DNA of 64,000 bases from Nomia melanderi (taxonomy: Eukaryota; Arthropoda; Insecta; Hymenoptera; Halictidae): the NCBI RefSeq assembly GCF_051020985.1, contig NW_027475138.1, positions 1,984,001-2,048,000 on the forward strand, given 5' to 3'. The notes under the pieces were generated by a model that made no database searches, was not told the DNA's origin, and saw nothing but the letters and a program-made list of their open reading frames with translations. A program made the translations under genes and the position numbers. Of the stretch, positions 26,018-39,964 are shown piece by piece; within the stretch, counting starts at the first letter, position 1, and every line of letters begins with the position of its first letter.

Positions 26018-29000
26018 GATAGCGCAATAAATCAAAGTGCATTGTCTGTAGGAGGCCCTGGCGCATGAATCTGTGCAGCGGGAACGACCTCGGACCACCA
26101 GGGGCCGAGAAAACCACAGTCTCATGGGGCCGGACACTCAGGGTCAGGGGAAAATCCAATATATATCTGGTGATATCTCGGGTGCTATTACAGATAGAGC
26201 AATAAATCAAAGTGCATTGTCTGTAGGAGGCCCTGGCGCATGAATGTGTGCAGCGGGAACGACGTCGGACCACCAGGGGCCGAGAAAACCGCAGTCTCAT
26301 GGGGCCGGACACTCAGGGTCAGGGAAAAATCCAATATATATCTGGTGATAGCTCGGGCGCTATTAGAGATAGCGCAATAAGCCAAAGGGAATTATCTGCA
26401 GGAGGCCCTGGCGCATGCATCTGTGCAGCGGGAACGACCTAGGTCCACCAGGGGCCGAGAAAACCACCGTCTCATGGGGCCGGACACTCAGGGTAAGGGA
26501 AAAATCCAATATATATCTGGTGATGTCTCGGGTGCTATTACAGATAGCGCAATAAACCAAAGTGAATTATCTGCAGGAGGCCCTTGCGCATGAATCTGTG
26601 CAACGGGAACGTCCTCGGACCACCAGGGGCCGAGAAAACCACAGTCTCATGGGGCCGGACACTCAGGGTCAGGGGAAAATCCAATATAGATCTGGTGATA
26701 TCTCGGCTGCTATTACAGATAGCGCAATAAATCAAAGTGCATTACCTGTAGGAGGCCCTGGCGCATGAATCTGTGCAGCGGGAACGTCCTCGGACCTCCA
26801 GGGGCCGAGACAACGACCGTCTCATGGGGCCGGACACTCAGGGTCAGGGTAAAATCCAATATATATCTGGTGATATCTCGGGTGCTATAACAGATAGCGC
26901 AATAAATCAAAGTGCATTGTCTGTAGGAGGCCCTGGCGCATGAATCTGTGCAGCGGGAACGACCTCGGACCACCAGGGGCCGAGAAAAGCACAGTCTCAT
27001 GGGGCCGGACACTCAGTGTCAGGGTAAAATCCAATATATATCTGGTGATATCTCGGGTGCTATTAGAGATAGCGCAATAAACCAAAGTGAATTATCTGCA
27101 GGAGGCCCTGGCGCATGAATCTGTGCAGCGGGAACGACCGCGGACCACCAGGGGCCGAGAAAACGACCGTCTCATGGGGCCGGACACTCAGGGTCAGTGA
27201 AAAATCCAATATATATCTGCTGATATCTCGGGTGCTATTACAGATAGCGCAATAAATCAAAGTGCATTGTCTGTAGGAGGCCCTGGCGCATGAATCTGTG
27301 CAGCGGGAACGACCTCGGACCACCAGGGGCCGAGAAAACCACAGTCTCATGGGGCCGGACACTCAGGGTCAGGGGAAAATCCAATATATATCTGGTGATA
27401 TCTCGGGTGCTATTACAGATAGAGCAATAAATCAAAGTGCATTGTCTGTAGGAGGCCCTGGCGCATGAATGTGTGCAGCGGGAACGACCTCGGACCACCA
27501 GGGGCCGAGAAAACCGCAGTCTCATGGGGCCGGACACTCAGGGTCAGGGAAAAATCCAATATATATCTGGTGATATCTCGGGCGCTATTAGAGATAGCGC
27601 AATCAGCCAAAGGGAATTATCTGCAGGAGGCCCTGGCGCATGCATCTGTGCAGCGGGAACGACCTAGGACCACCAGGGGCCGAGAAAACCACCGTCTCAT
27701 GGGGCCGGACACTCAGGGTCAGGGGAAAATCCAATATAGATCTGGTGATATCTCGGGTGCTATTACAGATAGCGCAATAAACCAAAGTGAATTATCTGCA
27801 GGAGGCCCTTGCGCATGAATCTGTGCAACGGGAACGTCCTCGGACCACCAGGGGCCGAGAAAACCACAGTCTCATGGGGCCGGACACTCAGGGTCAGGGG
27901 AAAATCCAATATAGATCTGGTGATATCTCGGCTGCTATTACAGATAGCGCAATAAATCAAAGTGCATTACCTGTAGGAGGCCCTGGCGCATGAATCTGTG
28001 CAGCGGGAACGTCCTCGGACCTCCAGGGGCCGAGACAACGACCGTCTCATGGGGCCGGACACTCAGGGTCAGAGTAAAATCCAATATATATCTGGTGATA
28101 TCTCGGGTGCTATAACAGATAGCGCAATAAATCAAAGTGCATTGTCTGTAGGAGGCCCTGGCGCATGGATCTGTGCAGCGGGAACGACCTCGGACCACCA
28201 GGGGCCGAGAAAAGCACAGTCTCATGGGGCCGGACACTCAGGGTCAGGGTAAAATCCAATATATATCTGGTGATATCTCGGGTGCTATTAGAGATAGCGC
28301 AATAAACCAAAGTGAATTATATGCAGGAGGCCCTGGCGCATGAATCTGTGCAGCGGGAACGACCGCGGACCACCAGGGGCCGAGAAAACGACCGTCTCAT
28401 GGGGCCGGACACTCAGGGTCAGGGGAAAATCCAATATATATCTGCTGATATCTCGGGTGCTATTACAGATAGCGCAATAAATCAAAGTGCATTGTCTGTA
28501 GGAGGCCCTGGCGCATGAATCTGTGCAGCGGGAACGACCTCGGACCACCAGGGGCCGAGAAAACCACAGTCTCATGGGGCCGGACACTCAGGGTCAGGGG
28601 AAAATCCAATATATATCTGGTGATATCTCGGGTGCTATTACAGATAGAGCAATAAATCAAAGTGCATTGTCTGTAGGAGGCCCTGGCGCATGAATGTGTG
28701 CAGCGGGAACGACCTCGGACCACCAGGGGCCGAGAAAACCGCAGTCTCATGGGGCCGGACACTCAGGGTCAGGGAAAAATCCAATATATATCTGGTGATA
28801 TCTCGGGCGCTATTAGAGATAGCGCAATAAGCCAAAGGGAATTATCTGCAGGAGGCCCTTGCGCATGAATCTGTGCAACGGGAACGTCCTCGGACCACCA
28901 GGGGCCGAGAAAACCACAGTCTCATGGGGCCGGACACTCAGGGTCAGGGGAAAATCCAATATAGATCTGGTGATATCTCGGCTGCTATTACAGATAGCGC

Positions 29001-30392
29001 AATAAATCAAAGTGCATTACCTGTAGGAGGCCCTGGCGCATGAATCTGTGCAGCGGGAACGTCCTCGGACCTCCAGGGGCCGAGACAACGACCGTCTCAT
29101 GGGGCCGGACACTCAGGGTCAGTGAAAAATCCAATATATATCTGCTGATATCTCGGGTGCTATTACAGATAGCGCAATAAATCAAAGTGCATTGTCTGTA
29201 GGAGGCCCTGGCGCATGAATCTGTGCAGCGGGAACGACCTCGGACCACCAGGGGCCGAGAAAACCACAGTCTCATGGGGCCGGACACTCAGGGTCAGGGG
29301 AAAATCCAATATATATCTGGTGATATCTCGGGTGCTATTACAGATAGAGCAATAAATCAAAGTGCATTGTCTGTAGGAGGCCCTGGCGCATGAATGTGTG
29401 CAGCGGGAACGACCTCGGACCACCAGGGGCCGAGAAAACCGCAGTCTCATGGGGCCGGACACTCAGGGTCAGGGAAAAATCCAATATATATCTGGTGATA
29501 TCTCGGGCGCTATTAGAGATAGCGCAATAAGCCAAAGGGAATTATCTGCAGGAGGCCCTGGCGCATGCATCTGTGCAGCGGGAACGACCTAGGACCACCA
29601 GGGGCCGAGAAAACCACCGTCTCATGGGGCCGGACACTCAGGGTCAGGGGAAAATCCAATATAGATCTGGTGATATCTCGGGTGCTATTACAGATAGCGC
29701 AATAAACCAAAGTGAATTATCTGCAGGAGGCCCTTGCGCATGAATCTGTGCAACGGGAACGTCCTCGGACCACCAGGGGCCGAGAAAACCACAGTCTCAT
29801 GGGGCCGGACACTCAGGGTCAGGGGAAAATCCAATATAGATCTGGTGATATCTCGGCTGCTATTACAGATAGCGCAATAAATCAAAGTGCATTACCTGTA
29901 GGAGGCCCTGGCGCATGAATCTGTGCAGCGGGAACGTCCTCGGACCTCCAGGGGCCGAGACAACGACCGTCTCATGGGGCCGGACACTCAGGGTCAGAGT
30001 AAAATCCAATATATATCTGGTGATATCTCGGGTGCTATAACAGATAGCGCAATAAATCAAAGTGCATTGTCTGTAGGAGGCCCTGGCGCATGGATCTGTG
30101 CAGCGGGAACGACCTCGGACCACCAGGGGCCGAGAAAAGCACAGTCTCATGGGGCCGGACACTCAGGGTCAGGGTAAAATCCAATATATATCTGGTGATA
30201 TCTCGGGTGCTATTAGAGATAGCGCAATAAACCAAAGTGAATTATATGCAGGAGGCCCTGGCGCATGAATCTGTGCAGCGGGAACGACCGCGGACCACCA
30301 GGGGCCGAGAAAACGACCGTCTCATGGGGCCGGACACTCAGGGTCAGGGGAAAATCCAATATATATCTGCTGATATCTCGGGTGCTATTACA
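26018..30392 (+). repeat. 25-monomer (4375-bp) super-HOR, copy 2
   Basis: Second copy of the unit at 21643, again with internal spacing 7-7-4-7 (26188, 27413, 28638, 29338, 30563). Even private marks are shared, such as GACGTCGG with GATAGCTCGG near 21888 and 26263, GCAATCAGCC near 23228 and 27603, and GGCGCATGGATC near 23791 and 28166. After the end the array goes on with 30390-30900, which matches 24088-24600 and 28463-28975 instead. Confidence 0.9.
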
Positions 30393-33300
30393 GATAGCGC
30401 AATAAATCAAAGTGCATTGTCTGTAGGAGGCCCTGGCGCATGAATCTGTGCAGCGGGAACGACCTCGGACCACCAGGGGCCGAGAAAACCACAGTCTCAT
30501 GGGGCCGGACACTCAGGGTCAGGGGAAAATCCAATATATATCTGGTGATATCTCGGGTGCTATTACAGATAGAGCAATAAATCAAAGTGCATTGTCTGTA
30601 GGAGGCCCTGGCGCATGAATGTGTGCAGCGGGAACGACCTCGGACCACCAGGGGCCGAGAAAACCGCAGTCTCATGGGGCCGGACACTCAGGGTCAGGGA
30701 AAAATCCAATATATATCTGGTGATATCTCGGGCGCTATTAGAGATAGCGCAATAAGCCAAAGGGAATTATCTGCAGGAGGCCCTTGCGCATGAATCTGTG
30801 CAACGGGAACGTCCTCGGACCACCAGGGGCCGAGAAAACCACAGTCTCATGGGGCCGGACACTCAGGGTCAGGGGAAAATCCAATATAGATCTGGTGATA
30901 TCTCGGCTGCTATTACAGATAGCGCAATAAATCAAAGTGCATTACCTGTAGGAGGCCCTGGCGCATGAATCTGTGCAGCGGGAACGTCCTCGGACCTCCA
31001 GGGGCCGAGACAACGACCGTCTCATGGGGCCGGACACTCAGGGTCAGGGTAAAATCCAATATATATCTGGTGATATCTCGGGTGCTATTAGAGATAGCGC
31101 AATAAATCAAAGTGCATTGTCTGTAGGAGGCCCTGGCGCATGAATCTGTGCAGCGGGAACGACCGCGGACCACCAGGGGCCGAGAAAAGCACAGTCTCAT
31201 GGGGCCGGACACTCAGGGTCAGGGGAAAATCCAATATATATCTGGTGATATCTCGGGTGCTATTAGAGATAGCGCAATAAATCAAAGTGCATTGCCTGTA
31301 GGAGACCCTGGCGCATGAACCTGTGCAGCGGGAACGACCTCGGACCACCAGGGGCCGAGAAAACCACAGTCTCATGGGGCCGGACGCTCAGGGTCAGTGA
31401 AAAATCCAATATATATCTGGTGATATCTCGGGTGCTATTAGAGATAGCGCAATAAACCAAAGTGAATTATCTGCAGGAGGCCCTGGCGCATGAATCTGTG
31501 CAACGGGAACGACCCCGGACCACCAGGGGCCGAGAAAACCACAGTCTCATGGGGCCGGACACTCAGGGTCAGGGGAAAATCCAATATAGATCTGGTGATA
31601 TCTCGGGTGCTATTACAGATAGCGCAATAAACCAAAGTGAATTATCTGCAGGATACCCTTGCGCATGAATCTGTGCAACGGGAACGTCCTCGGACCACCA
31701 GGGGCCGAGAAAACCACAGTCTCATGGGGCCGGACACTCAGGGTCAGGGGAAAATCCAATATAGATCTGGTGATATCTCGGCTGCTATTACACATAGCGC
31801 AATAAATCAAAGTGCATTACCTGTAGGAGGCCCTGGCGCATGAACCTGTGCAGCGGGAACGACCTCGGACCACCAGGGGCCGAGAAAACGACCGTCTCAT
31901 GGGGCCGGACGCTCAGGGTCAGTGAAAAATCCAATATATATCTGGTGATATCTCGGGTGCTATTAGAGATAGCGCAATAAACGAAAGTGAATTATCTGCA
32001 GGAGTCCCTGGCGCATGGATCTGTGCAACGGGAACGACCTCGGACCACCAGGGGCCGAGAAAACCACAGTCTCATGGGGTCGGACACTCAGGGTCAGGGG
32101 AAAATCCAATATAGATCTGGTGATATCTCGGGTGCTATTACAGATAGCGCAATAAACCAAAGTGAATTATCTGCAGGAGGCCCTGGCGCATGAATCTGTG
32201 CAACGGGAACGACCTCGGACCACCAGGGGCCGAGAAAACCACAGTCTCATGGGGCCGGACACTCAGGGTCAGGGGAAAATCCAATATAGATCTGGTGATA
32301 TCTCGGGCGCTATTACAGATAGCACAATAAATCAAAGTGCATTACCTGTAGGAGGCCCTGGCGCATGAATCTGTGCAGCGGGGACGTCCTCGGACCGCCA
32401 GGGGCCAAGACAACGACCGTCTCATGGGGCCGGACACTCAGGGTCAGGGTAAAATCCAATATATATCTGGTGATATGCCGGGTGCTATTACAGATAGCGC
32501 AATAAATCAAAGTGCATTGTCTGTAGGAGGTCCTGGCGCATGAATCTGTGCAGCGGGAACGACCTCGGACCACCAGGGGCCGAGAAAACCACAGTCTCAT
32601 GGGGCCGGACACTCAGGGTCAGGGGAAAATCCAATATATATCTGGTGATATCTCGGGTGCTATTAGAGATAGCGCAATAAACCAAAGTGAATTATCTGCA
32701 GGAGGCCCTGGCGCATGAATCTGTGCAGCGGCAACGACCTCGGACCACCAGGGGCCGAGAAAACGACCGTCTCATGGGGCCGGACACTCAGGGTCAGTGA
32801 AAAATCCAATATATATCTGCTGATATCTCGGGTGCTATTAGAGATAGCGTAATAAATCAGAGTGCATTGTCTGTAGGAGGCCCTGGCGCATGAATCTGTG
32901 CAGCGGGAACGACCTCGGACCACCAGGGTCCGAGAAAACCACAGTCTCATGGGGCCGGACACTCAGGGTCAGGGGAAAATCCAATATATATCTGGTGATA
33001 TCTCGGGTGCTATTAGAGATAGCGCAATAAACCAAAGTGAATTATCTGCAGGAGGCCCTGGCGCATGAATCTGTGCAGCGGGAACGACCTCGGACCACCA
33101 GGGGCCGAGAAAACGACCGTCTCATGGGGCCGGACACTCAGGGTCAGTGAAAAATCCAATATATATCTGCTGATATCTCGGGTGCTATTACAGATAGCGC
33201 AATAAATCAAAGTGCATTGTCTGTAGGAGGCCCTGGCGCATGAATCTGTGCAGCGGGAACGACCTCGGACCACCAGGGGCCGAAAAAACCACAGTCTCAT

Positions 33301-36300
33301 GGGGCCGGACACATAGGGTCAGGGTAAAATCCAATATATATCTGGTGATATCTCGGGTGCTATTACAGATAGCGCAATAAATCAAAGTGCATTGTCTGTA
33401 GGAGGCCCTGGCGCATGATTCTGTGCAGCGGGAACGACCTCGGACCACCAGGGGCCGAGAAAACGACCGCCTCATGGGGCCGGACACTCAGGGTCAGGGG
33501 AAAATCCAATATAGATCTGGTGATATCTCGGGTGCTATTACAGATAGCGCAATAAACCAAAGTGAATTATCTGCAGGAGACCCTTGCGCATGAATCTGTG
33601 CAACGGGAACGTCCTCGGACCACCAGGGGCCGAGAAAACCACAGTCTCATGGGGCCGGACACTCAGGGTCAGGGGAAAATCCAATATAGATCTGGTGATA
33701 TCTCGGCTGCTATTACACATAGCGCAATAAATCAAAGTGCATTACCTGTAGGAGGCCCTGGCGCATGAATCTGTGCAGCGGGAACGTCCTCGGACCTCCA
33801 GGGGCCGAGACAACGACCGTCTCATGGGGCCGGACACTCAGGGTCAGGGTAAAATCCAATATATATCTGGTGATATCTCGGGTGCTATAACAGATAGCGC
33901 AATAAATCAAAGTGCATTGTCTGTAGGAGGCCCTGGCGCATGGATCTGTGCAGCGGGAACGACCTAGGACCACCAGGGGCCGAGAAAACCACCGTCTCAT
34001 GGGGCCGGACACTCAGGGTAAGGGAAAAATCCAATATATATCTGGTGATGTCTCGGGTGCTATTAGAGATAGCGCAATAAACGAAAGTGAATTATCTGCA
34101 GGAGGCCCTGGCGCATGAATCTGTGCAGCGGGAACGACCGCGGACCACCAGGGGCCGAGAAAACCACCGTCTCATGGGGCCGGACACTCAGGGTCAGGGA
34201 AAAATCCAATATATATCTGGTGATATCTCGGGTGCTATTAGAGATAGCGCAATAAACCAAAGTGAGTTATCTGCAGGAGGCCCTGGCGCATGAATCTGTG
34301 CAACGGGAACGACCTCGGACCACCAGGGGCCGAGAAAACCATAGTCTCATGGGGCCGGACACTCAGGGTCAGGGGAAAATCCAATATATATCTGGTGATA
34401 TCTCGGGTGCTATTAGAGATAGCGCAATAAATCAAAGTGCATTGTCTGTAGGAGGCCCTGGCGCATGAATCTGTGCAGCGGGAACGACCGCGGACCACCA
34501 GGGGCCGAGAAAAGCACAGTCTCATGGGGCCGGACACTCAGGGTCAGGGGAAAATCCAATATATATCTGGTGATATCTCGGGTGCTATTAGAGATAGCGC
34601 AATAAATCAAAGTGCATTGTCTGTAGGAGGCCCTGGCGCATGAATCTGTGCAGCGGGAACGACCTCGGAACACCAGGGACCGAGAAAACCACCGTCTCAT
34701 GGGGCCGGACACTCAGGGTCAGTGAAAAATCCAATATATATGTGGTGATATCTCGGGTGCTATTACAGATAGCGCAATAAATCAAAGTGCATTGCCTGTA
34801 GGAGACCCTGGCGCATGAACCTGTGCAGCGGGAACGACCTCGGACCACCAGGGGCCGAGAAAACCACAGTCTCATGGGGCCGGACGCTCAGGGTCAGTGA
34901 AAAATCCAATATATATCTGGTGATATCTCGGGTGCTATTAGAGATAGCGCAATAAACCAAAGTGAATTATCTGCAGGAGGCCCTGGCGCATGAATCTGTG
35001 CAACGGGAACGACCCCGGACCACCAGGGGCCGAGAAAACCACAGTCTCATGGGGCCGGACACTCAGGGTCAGGGGAAAATCCAATATAGATCTGGTGATA
35101 TCTCGGGTGCTATTACAGATAGCGCAATAAACCAAAGTGAATTATCTGCAGGAGACCCTTGCGCATGAATCTGTGCAACGGGAACGTCCTCGGACCACCA
35201 GGGGCCGAGAAAACCACAGTCTCATGGGGCCGGACACTCAGGGTCAGGGGAAAATCCAATATAGATCTGGTGATATCTCGGCTGCTATTACACATAGCGC
35301 AATAAATCAAATTGCATTACCTGTAGGAGGCCCTGGCGCATGAATCTGTGCAGCGGGAACGTCCTCGGACCTCCAGGGGCCGAGACAACGACCGTCTCAT
35401 GGGGCCGGACACTCAGGGTCAGGGTAAAATCCAATATATATCTGGTGATATCTCGGGTGCTATAACAGATAGCGCAATAAATCAAAGTGCATTGTCTGTA
35501 GGAGGCCCTGGCGCATGGATCTGTGCAGCGGGAACGACCTCGGACCACCAGGGGCCGAGAAAAGCACAGTCTCATGGGGCCGGACACTCAGGGTCAGGGT
35601 AAAATCCAATATATATCTGGTGATATCTCGGGTGCTATTAGAGATAGCGCAATAAACCAAAGTGAATTATATGCAGGAGGCCCTGGCGCATGAATCTGTG
35701 CAGCGGGAACGACCGCGGACCACCAGGGGCCGAGAAAACGACCGTCTCATGGGGCCGGACACTCAGGGTCAGTGAAAAATCCAATATATATCTGCTGATA
35801 TCTCGGGTGCTATTAGAGATAGCGCAATAAATCAAAGTGCATTGTCTGTAGGAGGCCCTGGCGCATGAATCTGTGCAGCGGGAACGACCTCGGAACACCA
35901 GGGACCGAGAAAACCACCGTCTCATGGGGCCGGACACTCAGGGTCAGTGAAAAATCCAATATATATGTGGTGATATCTCGGGTGCTATTACAGATAGCGC
36001 AATAAATCAAAGTGCATTGTCTGTAGGAGACCCTGGCGCATGAACCTGTGCAGCGGGAACGACCTCGGACCACCAGGGGCCGAGAAAACCACAGTCTCAT
36101 GGGGCCGGACGCTCAGGGTCAGTGAAAAATCCAATATATATCTGGTGATATCTCGGGTGCTATTAGAGATAGCGCAATAAACCAAAGTGAATTATCTGCA
36201 GGAGGCCCTGGCGCATCAATCTGTGCAACGGGAACGACTCCGGACCACCAGGGGCCGAGAAAACCACAGTCTCATGGGGCCGGACACTCAGGGTCAGGGG

Positions 36301-37690
36301 AAAATCCAATATAGATCTGGTGATATCTCGGCTGCTATTACAGATAGCGTAATAAATCAAAGTGCATTACCTGTAGGAGGCCCTGGCGCATGAATCTGTG
36401 CAGCGGGAACGTCCTCGGACCTCCAGGGGCCGAGACAACGACCGTCTCATGGGGCCGGACACTCAGGGTCAGGGTAAAATCCAATATATATCTGGTGATA
36501 TCTCGGGTTCTATAACAGATAGCGCAATAAATCAAAGTGCATTGTCTGTAGGAGGCCCTGGCGCATGAATCTGTGCAGCGGGAACGACCTCGGACCACCA
36601 GGGGCCGAGAAAAGCACAGTCTCATGGGGCCGGACACTCAGGGTCAGGGTAAAATCCAATATATATCTGGTGATATCTCGGGTGCTATTAGAGATAGCGC
36701 AATAAACCAAAGTGAATTATCTGCAGGAGGCCCTGGCGCATGAATCTGTGCAGCGGGAACTACCTCGGATCACCAGGGGCCGAGAAAACTACCGTCTCAT
36801 GGGGCTGGATACTCAGGGTCAGGGGAAAATCCAATATAGATCTGGTGATATCTCGGGTGCTATTACAGATAGCGCAATAAATCAAAGTGCATTGTCTGTA
36901 GGAGACCCTGGCGCATGAACCTGTGCAGCGGGAACGACCTCGGACCACCAGGGGCCGAGAAAACGACCGTCTCATGGGGCCGGACGCTCAGGGTCAGTGA
37001 AAAATCCAATATATATCTGGTGATATCTCGGGTGCTATTAGAGATAGCGCAATAAACGAAAGTGAATTATCTGCAGGAGTCCCTGGCGCATGGATCTGTG
37101 CAACGGGAACGACCTCGGACCACCAGGGGCCGAGAAAACCACAGTCTCATGGGGTCGGACACTCAGGGTCAGGGGAAAATCCAATATAGATCTGGTGATA
37201 TCTCGGGTGCTATTACAGATAGCGCAATAAACCAAAGTGAATTATCTGCAGGAGGCCCTGGCGCATGAATCTGTGCAACGGGAACGACCTCGGACCACCA
37301 GGGGCCGAGAAAACCACAGTCTCATGGGGCCGGACACTCAGGGTCAGGGGAAAATCCAATATAGATCTGGTGATATCTCGGGCGCTATTACAGATAGCAC
37401 AATAAATCAAAGTGCATTACCTGTAGGAGGCCCTGGCGCATGAATCTGTGCAGCGGGGACGTCCTCGGACCGCCAGGGGCCAAGACAACGACCGTCTCAT
37501 GGGGCCGGACACTCAGGGTCAGGGTAAAATCCAATATATATCTGGTGATATGCCGGGTGCTATTACAGATAGCGCAATAAATCAAAGTGCATTGTCTGTA
37601 GGAGGTCCTGGCGCATGAATCTGTTCAGCGGGAACGACCTCGGACCACCAGGGGCCGAGAAAAGCACAGTCTCATGGGGCCGGACACTCA
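30393..37690 (+). repeat. Mosaic of heptamer-type and other segments
   Basis: Identical or near-identical stretches recur at several offsets: 31263-31843 with 34763-35343 (20 monomers), 34588-34960 with 35813-36185 (7 monomers), 33538-33768 with 35113-35343 (9 monomers), and 31830-32545 with 36905-37620 (29 monomers). The last pair continues as 32545-33290 with 37795-38540 (30 monomers), so one monomer was gained or lost between copies. No single HOR length covers the region. Confidence 0.75.
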
Positions 37691-39964
37691 GGGTCAGTGA
37701 AAAATCCAATATATATCTGCTGATATCTCGGGTGCTATTAGAGATAGCGTAATAAATCAGAGTGCATTGTCTGTAGGAGGCCCTGGCGCATGAATCTGTG
37801 CAGCGGGAACGACCTCGGACCACCAGGGGCCGAGAAAACCACAGTCTCATGGGGCCGGACACTCAGGGTCAGGGGAAAATCCAATATATATCTGGTGATA
37901 TCTCGGGTGCTATTAGAGATAGCGCAATAAACCAAAGTGAATTATCTGCAGGAGGCCCTGGCGCATGAATCTGTGCAGCGGCAACGACCTCGGACCACCA
38001 GGGGCCGAGAAAACGACCGTCTCATGGGGCCGGACACTCAGGGTCAGTGAAAAATCCAATATATATCTGCTGATATCTCGGGTGCTATTAGAGATAGCGT
38101 AATAAATCAGAGTGCATTGTCTGTAGGAGGCCCTGGCGCATGAATCTGTGCAGCGGGAACGACCTCGGACCACCAGGGTCCGAGAAAACCACAGTCTCAT
38201 GGGGCCGGACACTCAGGGTCAGGGGAAAATCCAATATATATCTGGTGATATCTCGGGTGCTATTAGAGATAGCGCAATAAACCAAAGTGAATTATCTGCA
38301 GGAGGCCCTGGCGCATGAATCTGTGCAGCGGGAACGACCTCGGACCACCAGGGGCCGAGAAAACGACCGTCTCATGGGGCCGGATACTCAGGGTCAGTGA
38401 AAAATCCAATATATATCTGCTGATATCTCGGGTGCTATTACAGATAGCGCAATAAATCAAAGTGCATTGTCTGTAGGAGGCCCTTGCGCATGAATCTGTG
38501 CAGCGGGAACGACCTCGGACCACCAGGGGCCGAGAAAACCACAATCTCATGGGGCCGGACACTCAGGGTCAGGGGAAAATCCAATATATATCTGGTGATA
38601 ACTCGGGTGCTACTAGAGATAGCGCAATAAACCAAAGTGAATTATCTGCAGGAGGCCCTGGCGCATGATTCTGTGCAGCGGGAACGACCTCGGACCACCA
38701 GGGGCCGAGAAAACCACAGTCTCATGGGGCCGGACACTCAGGGTCAGGGGAAAATCCAATATATATCTGGTGATATCTCGTGTGCTATTGGAGATAGCGC
38801 AATAAACCATAGTGAATTATCTGCAGGAGGCCCTGGCGCATGAATGTGTGCAGCGGGAACGACCTCGGACCACCAGGGGCCGAGAAAACCGCAGTCTCAT
38901 GGGGCCGGACACTCAGGGTCAGGGGAATATCCAATATATATCTGGTGATATCTCGGGTGCTATTAGAGATAGCGCAATAAATCAATGTGCATTGTCTGTA
39001 GGAGGCCCTGGCGCATGAATCTGTGCAGCGGGAACAACCTCGGAACACCAGGGACCGAGAAAACCACCGTCTCATGGGGCCGGACACTCAGGGTCAGTGA
39101 AAAATCCAATATATATGTGGTGATATCTCGGGTGCTATTACAGATAGAGCAATAAATCAAAGTGCATTGTCTGTAGGAGGCCCTCGCGCATGAATCTGTG
39201 CAGCGGGAACGACCTCGGAACACCAGGGGCCGAGAAAACCACAGTCTCATGGGGCCGGACACTCAGGGTCAGGGGAAAATCCAATATATATCTGGTGATA
39301 ACTCGGGTGCTATTAGAGATAGCGCAATAAACCAAAGTGAATTATCTGCAGGAGGCCCTGGCGCATGATTCTGTGCAGCGGGAACGACCTCGGACCACCA
39401 GGGGCCGAGAAAACCACAGTCTCATGGGGCCGGACACTCAGGGTCAGGGGAAAATCCAATATATATCTGGTGATATCTCGGGTGCTATTGGAGATAGCGC
39501 AATAAACCATAGTGAATTATCTGCAGGAGGCCCTGGCGCATGAATGTGTGCAGCGGGAACGACCTCGGACCACCAGGGGCCGAGAAAACCGCAGTCTCAT
39601 GGGGCCGGACACTCAGGGTCAGGGGAATATCCAATATATATCTGGTGATATCTCGGGTGCTATTACAGATAGCGCAATAAATCGAAGGGCATTGTCTGTA
39701 GGAGGCCCTGGCGCTTGAACCTGTGCAGCGGCAACGACCTCGGACCAACAGGGGCCGAGAAAACCACAGTCTCATGGGGCCGGACACTCAGGGTCAGGGG
39801 AAAATCCAATATATATCTGGTGATATCTCGGGTGCTATTACAGATAGCGCAATAAATCAAAGTGCATTGTCTGTAGGAGGCCCTGGCGCATGAATCTGTG
39901 CAGCGGGAACGACCTCGGACCCCCAGGGGCCGAGAAAACCACAGTCTCATGGGGCCGGACACTC
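37690..39964 (+). repeat. 13-monomer (2275-bp) HOR, copy 1
   Basis: All monomers from about 37690 to 39964 match those 2275 bp downstream. The only difference I found is T at 39715 (GGCGCTTGAACC) against A at 41990 (GGCGCATGAACC). Marks are the GGATACTCAGGGTCAGTG monomer, GATAACTCGGG, GCATGATTCTG, GGGGAATATCC and ACCAACAGGGG. Limits are approximate because flanking monomers also resemble each other. Confidence 0.88.
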
